Of a stretch of DNA of 64,000 nt, positions 58,632 through 64,000 are shown piece by piece. The notes under the pieces were generated by a model that was given only the letters and a program-made list of their open reading frames with translations, did no database searches and had not been told where the DNA came from. The first letter of the stretch is position 1, and every line of letters starts with the position of its first letter. The position numbers and the translations under genes were made by a program. The stretch lies in the NCBI GenBank assembly GCA_030015575.1, contig JASDDO010000006.1:106570045-106634044 (forward strand), in the 5' to 3' direction. Source of the DNA: Agapanthus africanus (lineage: Eukaryota > Streptophyta > Magnoliopsida > Asparagales > Amaryllidaceae).

Positions 58632-61600
58632 ATGACTGGACTTAAGTTACTTCTAGATAAAAACATACTGACAGGGCCAAACTATAAAGATTGGCTCAGG
58701 AATGTCAAAATGGCAATCACTTATGACAAGTTGGGGTATCTTCTTACCACCAAAGCTCCCCCTGTCCCAGGTCCCAAAACCAGCGTCGCGGATAGGGAAA
58801 TCCGTAAGACCTGGGAAATCGACTGCGCGAAGGCCAAGTGCCTTGTGCTTGCCTCTATGGACAACGAACATCAGAGGAGGCACGAGAATATGGACCTCGA
58901 ATCCATATTTCTCCATACAAAAGAACTTTATGGAGAGCAATCCCGTATCGCCAGATACGAAGTGTCGAAGAAGTTGTTTTCGGCGAGATTGGTCGTCGGA
59001 TCATCGGTAGCGGAACACGTGCTTAAGATGATTGGCTACATAGAGGAGCTCGCGGACCTTGGGACAACGTTGGAGAATGAGCTCTATACGGACTTGATTC
59101 TTCAGTCCCTTCTTTCCACTTACGCCCAGTTCATCCTGAACTTCAACTTGCAGGAAAAGGAAGTTGAACTTTCAGAACTCCTCAACATGCTGAGGAGTGC
59201 AGAGGGCACCCTACAGAAAGGTAGGGAAACATCCACTTTGTTTGTAGGAGGATCTTCCTCTTCTAGGTCCAGGGCGAAAGCCAAGGGAAAGAAGAAGAAA
59301 ACCCCCGCCAAACCAAGGGGCAGTGTTAGTAAAGTGGATACGAAGGGAAAGGAAAAAGCAACAAAGGTAGCGGGGAAGCTTGTGGATAAGGAAGAGTGCT
59401 TTTACTGTCACAAGAGTGGACACTGGAAGAAAGATTGCAGGGCTTGGAAGGCCAGAACACAGGATCTGAAGCAAGTTGCGGCTTCAGCTTCAGGTGTGTA
59501 TGTTATTGAAAACTGTCTATCAATAAACTCTACGTCCTGGGTATTGGATACCGGATCAGGATCTCATATCTGTAATTCTTTGCAGGCATTGAGAAAGCGT
59601 AGGTTTTTGAAGGCAGGTGACATGACCCTCAAAGTTGCAAACGGAGCTAGCATGGATGCTGAGGCCGTGGGGGACTATCACCTGGGAATGTCAAATGGAC
59701 ATGTTTTGGTTTTACGTAATTGCTTTTTTGTACCCAATGCAACTTGTAATATCATTTCTGTATCTTTGATTTCTAAAGAAGGTTATGAATTTGCGTTTGT
59801 AAGTAATGTTGTAAACATTCACCTTAATCAAGTTCTGATTGGGTCAGGTACATTAAGCAATGGTATATACGTTTTAAACCAACCACAGATTTTCAATGTC
59901 CAGAATACACACAAAAGAAAGTCTCCGGAAACAAATCAGACTTTCTTATGGCATTATAGACTGGGTGACATCAACGAGAGAAGGTTGAAGAAGTTACATA
60001 CAGAAGGATATTTGGATCCGTTCAAATATCAATCATATGCAACTTGTCAATCCTGTCTCAAAGGAAAGATGACAAAGACTCCGTTCACTGGACACGGAGT
60101 AAGAGCGAGCGAGCCCTTGGGACTCGTACACAGCGACGTGTGCGGTCCAATGTCTACGCATGCACGAAGCGGTTATTCTTACTTCATTACTTTTACGGAT
60201 GACTTTTCAAGGTACGGTTATGTCTTCTTAAAGAAACATAAATCCGAAGCCTTTGGAAAATTCCATGAATATAAGAATGAAGTAGAAAAACAAACAGGCA
60301 AAAGTATCAAGACACTAAGATCTGATCGAGGTGGTGAATACTTGAGTGCCGAGTTCCTGGATTACTTAAAAGAGAATGGAATTCTCTCTCAGCTTACTCC
60401 TCCATACACTCCGCAACATAACGGTGTATCGGAGAGACGGAACCGAACCCTATTGGATATGGTACGGTCCATGATGAGTAACGCTGAGTTACCGCGATCA
60501 TTCTGGGGATATGCACTAGAATCAGCTGCATACCTTTTGAACCGAGTTCCAACTAAGACTGTGCCTACTACACCATATCAGATGTGGTGTGGGAAGAGAC
60601 CCTATCTTAATCACATTAAGACATGGGGATGTCCAGCTTTTGTCAAAAAGCAGCACGCGGACAAGCTCGAGGCACGCTCAGTACAGTGCAAGTTTGTGGG
60701 ATATCCAAAGAACTCCAAGGGATATTTCTTCTATTGCGAAGAGAAACAAAAGGTTTTTGTTTCTCGTCATGCCCACTTCTTGGAAACTGAGTTTTTGGAA
60801 AATCAGATAAGTGGGAGCGCGGTAGAACTGGAAGAAATTCCAGAACCACGAGCTATTACTGAAAGCTTAGTAGAACCAGAGGGTTCGAAAGATCAGGACA
60901 TTCCTACGCCGCTCCGCAGAAGTAGTAGGCAGTCTCATCCGCCCGAGAGATACTACGGTTTTCTCATAGACGGGGATAGAGAGGATTTCATCATTGATAG
61001 TGATGAGCCGACTAGCTTCCAGCAGGCCATTCAGAGCGTTGACTCGGTAAAATGGCTGGATGCAATGCAGACCGAAATGGAGTCCATGTACACCAACAAA
61101 GTATGGACGTTGGACATTGCTCCAGATGGGGTAAAACCCGTAGGATGCAAGTGGATCTTCAAAAGGAAGATTGGTGTAGATGGACAGGTTGAGACCTATA
61201 AAGCTAGACTGGTTGCAAAGGGTTTCCGTCAAAGACCTGGCTTGGACTATGACGAAACCTTTTCTCCAGTGGCTATGCTGAAATCCATTCGGATCCTTCT
61301 TGCCATTGCTGCCTTCCACGATTATGAGATCTGGCAGATGGACGTAAAGACCGCTTTTCTAAATGGAAATTTAGAGGAGTGTATCTATATGGACCAGCCA
61401 GAGGGTTTCATTCAGAGTGGGAGCAGCGGAAAGGTGTGCAAGTTGCTTAAGTCCATCTATGGACTAAAGCAGGTATCGCGGAGTTAGAACATCTATTTTG
61501 ATGAGACGGTCAAAGAATTTGGCTTTATCAAAAATCCAGATGAACCATGCATCTATAGTAGATTTGTAGCAAGAACTGTTGTATTCCTCGTTTTATACGT

Positions 61601-62581
61601 AGATGACATTCTCTTGATAGGAAATGACATTCCTATGCTACAATCTGTCAAAGGGTTCTTGTCACACAGGTTCTCCATGAAAGACCTGGGTGATGCCTCA
61701 TACATTCTGAGGATCTGGATCTATCGTGACAGATCCAAGAGGATACTGGGACTCTCACAGTCCAGGTACATCGACACCATACTGAAAAGATTCAGTATGG
61801 AAAATTCCAAGCGCGGTAATCTACCGGCTTGTCACGGGATCACCCTCTCCAAAGAGATGTCTCCCAAGACTGATTTGGAAAGGGATCGCATGTCTATTAT
61901 ACCCTACGCTTCTGCGGTAGGCTCTATAATGTATGCGATGTTGTGCACCAGACCAGATGTAGCTTATGCACTAAGTGTGGCAAGCCGGTATCAGTCAAAC
62001 CCTGGGGAGAAACACTGGATAGCAGTAAAGAACATTCTCAAGTACCTGAGAAGGACTAAGGAGATGTTCTTGGTGTATGGCGGAAAAGACCTCCAGATCG
62101 AGGCCTTTACTGACTCCAGCTTCCAGAGTGACAAGGATGATTCCAAGTCCATGTCGGGTTATGTCTTTACCCTCTATGGAGGGGCGGTGTGTTGGAAGAG
62201 TTCCAAACAGGAAACCGTTGCTGACTCGACGATGGAAGCGGAATATATCGCTGCTGCAGATGCCGCAAAAGAAGCCGTCTGGATAAGGAAGTTCCTAACA
62301 GAACTTCAGGTTGTTCCGTCCATTGTTGATCCAGTACCTCTGTATTGCGACAACAACGGAGCTATAGCTTTAGCGAAGGAACCGAGGTCCCATCAGAAGT
62401 CCAGACACATCTTGAGGCGGTATCACCTGATCAGGAGATCGTGGGTCGCCAGGAGATCGAGGTTCGGAGAGTTGCTACGGAAGATAACACTGCTGATCCA
62501 TTCACGAAGGCCTTACCCCAGACTCAGTTCGTGCGGCTGATCGAGATGATAGGTCTTCGATACGCCAGTACATGGCCTTAG
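58632..62581 (+). pseudogene. B2 Gag-Pol, one nonsense codon and one frameshift
   Basis: A close relative of B1 over its whole length, with the same start (MTGLKLLLDKN). Present are Gag, a CCHC knuckle (CFYCHKSGHWKKDC), protease DTG, integrase D, D, E (HSDVCG, SDRGGE, SERRN), reverse transcriptase YVDD and RNase H. TAG at 61485-61487 replaces the Trp found in B1, inside the reverse transcriptase. One G is missing near 62432 (CAGGAGATC against CAGGGAGATC in B1), shifting the frame before the last 50 or so codons. In the pre-integrase zinc region HCRLGH has become HYRLGD, losing a His likely to bind zinc. The Gag and protease part before the first stop is still open and could encode Gag. Confidence 0.93.
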
Positions 62582-62595
62582 TGCAAGTGGGAGAT
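62582..62595 (+). other. B2 polypurine tract region
   Basis: TGCAAGTGGGAGAT lies between the stop codon and the 3' LTR, as in B1. Confidence 0.78.
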
Positions 62596-64000
62596 TGTTA
62601 GTGTATATGCCCTAGAGGCCATTATTGTATCATACTAGATTGTATATTACTTGATGGAAGCTTAGGATATTCACCTTGTATTGACAATCTTGCTCAAAAT
62701 AGTAGTATGCTACTTGGTTTGTTTCTGCTTTAATGTGTGCATGTGTTTCTTTTAGCATATCACCTTTACACATTAGTGGAGCCCTTAGGATCTTTGCTTG
62801 ATTACCAGCGTTGTGATGGCAGTCACACTCGTGGGGGGCTGGGTAATCCATAAGCACATCCTTATGCAGGTCCCTAGTCACAGGACTATCGAGACAGGGC
62901 ATCGATACACCGGAGAAGACTAACGTATGCGCTTCTTATCCCAGCTTGGGAGACGGTCTGTCCCACAGCCGTCAGTACGTCGTACTTGAGATAGTATGTG
63001 GGTGCTCGTTAGGTTACGAGTACACTGGACAGGACTCGTCGGGAACTGTTGGTTGGTATTATACCTATCGTCGGTTATCAGTTCCCAGGTGACATGAGTA
63101 CAGCTTAGTCCGTTGACTTGACACTGTCACTTCGCCTCGAGTGTGTTCCCACTGTACTTTGATTACTACCCTACCACGGCTCAAAGGAGTCATGCAAACA
63201 GGTAGTTTTTGGGTGCAGTCCCGAAGCACTTGGAGGCAGTGACAGTTAGACAGGATTCGTCTCTTCCGGTATTGGGGGTTGATATCGCGCTGTGTCTAGG
63301 AGAGCCATTACACAAAGTCCCTGGCCAGGGCAAGCGAGATAGACTGGTAGGTTTCCAGTGTTATCTCAGATGTTCTGGGCTACACTCCGACACGACTTGT
63401 ACCGCTAGTAGGGGACTGACGTTTACCGCCCCCCTAGGCCTGCCATGCGATGTTCTTAGACGAACAGACCAGACTGTACGGAGACTGTCACATGCAGGCT
63501 CAGTAGGAGTTCAGATGGGTTTACCTCATCAGTCTTCTTATCGGCATCTACCTGGGGACCGTTACGTACAGCTAGTGCCGCTTGCGGTCTGTGGTTAAAC
63601 CCACTGCCAGCGTAGTGTCGAGTCTTTAGAGTCTCACACAGAGGGTTATTCGCCTTTAGGCAAAATGAGTAGAGGTCGCATGGTTTTGCGACAGGGTTCG
63701 TTCACATCCGCGCACTTGTGCACGTTTGGTGTCCGGACAGCTTATACTAGCGGGCTTTGGTTTAAGCCGAATCCTAGTATATGATTTGGGATTGGTTTTA
63801 TCTCATTGTATTCGTGTTCCTCGGAACACGGATACGGGTGTGTATGCACAGTTGACTGAGACAGAGGCAGAGGACTTTCATTAGGGTTGATGACCATTGT
63901 CATTTTCTTAACCCTAATGTTTATGTGTGAATTATGATTTATTAATATTAGTTAATTATAATTGTGCATGGTTAGGGTTGTTGACCATTTGACTATACTT
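62596..64000 (+). repeat. C/B2 3' LTR, B type, cut by window end
   Basis: It begins TGTTAGTGTATATGCC and aligns with the B1 LTR, not with the C-type LTR at the other end of the element. CCCTGGCCAGGG is at 63319-63330. The last bases include TTGACC and TTGACT, at the start of the W-box zone. About 0.6 kb is missing beyond the window if the length equals that of B1. The 129-codon ORF in it is a chance frame. Confidence 0.9.

Overview
This window contains only plant transposable elements; I see no cellular gene, tRNA, rRNA or CRISPR array. The host is most likely a flowering plant with a large, repeat-rich genome. The evidence is LTR retrotransposons of the Ty1/copia and Ty3/gypsy superfamilies with the usual plant primer-binding site (TGGTATCAGAGC, complementary to initiator methionine tRNA), LTRs of 2-4 kb, and insertions nested several levels deep. 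The species cannot be told from the sequence.

Layout, outermost first. (1) A Copia element with a C-type 5' LTR (1-454 and 32054-33191), a B-type interior (33192-33526 and 58334-62595) and a B-type 3' LTR (62596 to the window end); I call it C/B2, and its two LTRs do not match each other. (2) Copia A1 (455-32053) sits in the C-type LTR. (3) Inside A1 are a possible small DNA transposon (3519-14776, interrupted) that carries a whole Ty3/gypsy chromovirus, G1 (3667-14585, target duplication ACCCC), and a reverse-strand Copia, A2 (15103-25425, ATGAT). (4) In the C/B2 leader sits a reverse-strand gypsy solo LTR, G2 (33527-58328, GCAGG). (5) G2 is split by Copia A3 (33653-54113, AAACC). (6) The 5' LTR of A3 is split by the youngest element, Copia B1 (33832-43953, GATAA). 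Nearly every junction is supported by TG...CA ends and an exact 5-bp target duplication.

Coding content. B1 has an uninterrupted 1316-residue Gag-Pol and two 2034-bp LTRs differing at about ten sites by eye, so it may be recently or currently active. B2 is its close relative with one nonsense codon and one frameshift. A1, A2 and A3 belong to a second Copia group whose single ORF has protease, integrase, reverse transcriptase and RNase H but no Gag domain or CCHC zinc knuckle; about 55 unrelated residues stand in their place. Because all three copies share this, it looks like a family trait. These elements would need Gag in trans, and B-type elements with a similar leader are the obvious candidate source. 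G1 keeps one continuous gag-pol frame broken only by nine TAG/TGA stops.

The most interesting signals are the gag-less Copia family, a set of three regularly spaced short inverted repeats (possible RNA hairpins) in each complete Copia leader, splice-acceptor-like tracts just before the ORFs, a tandem W-box cluster in the B1 LTR, and the mismatched LTR pair of the outer element.
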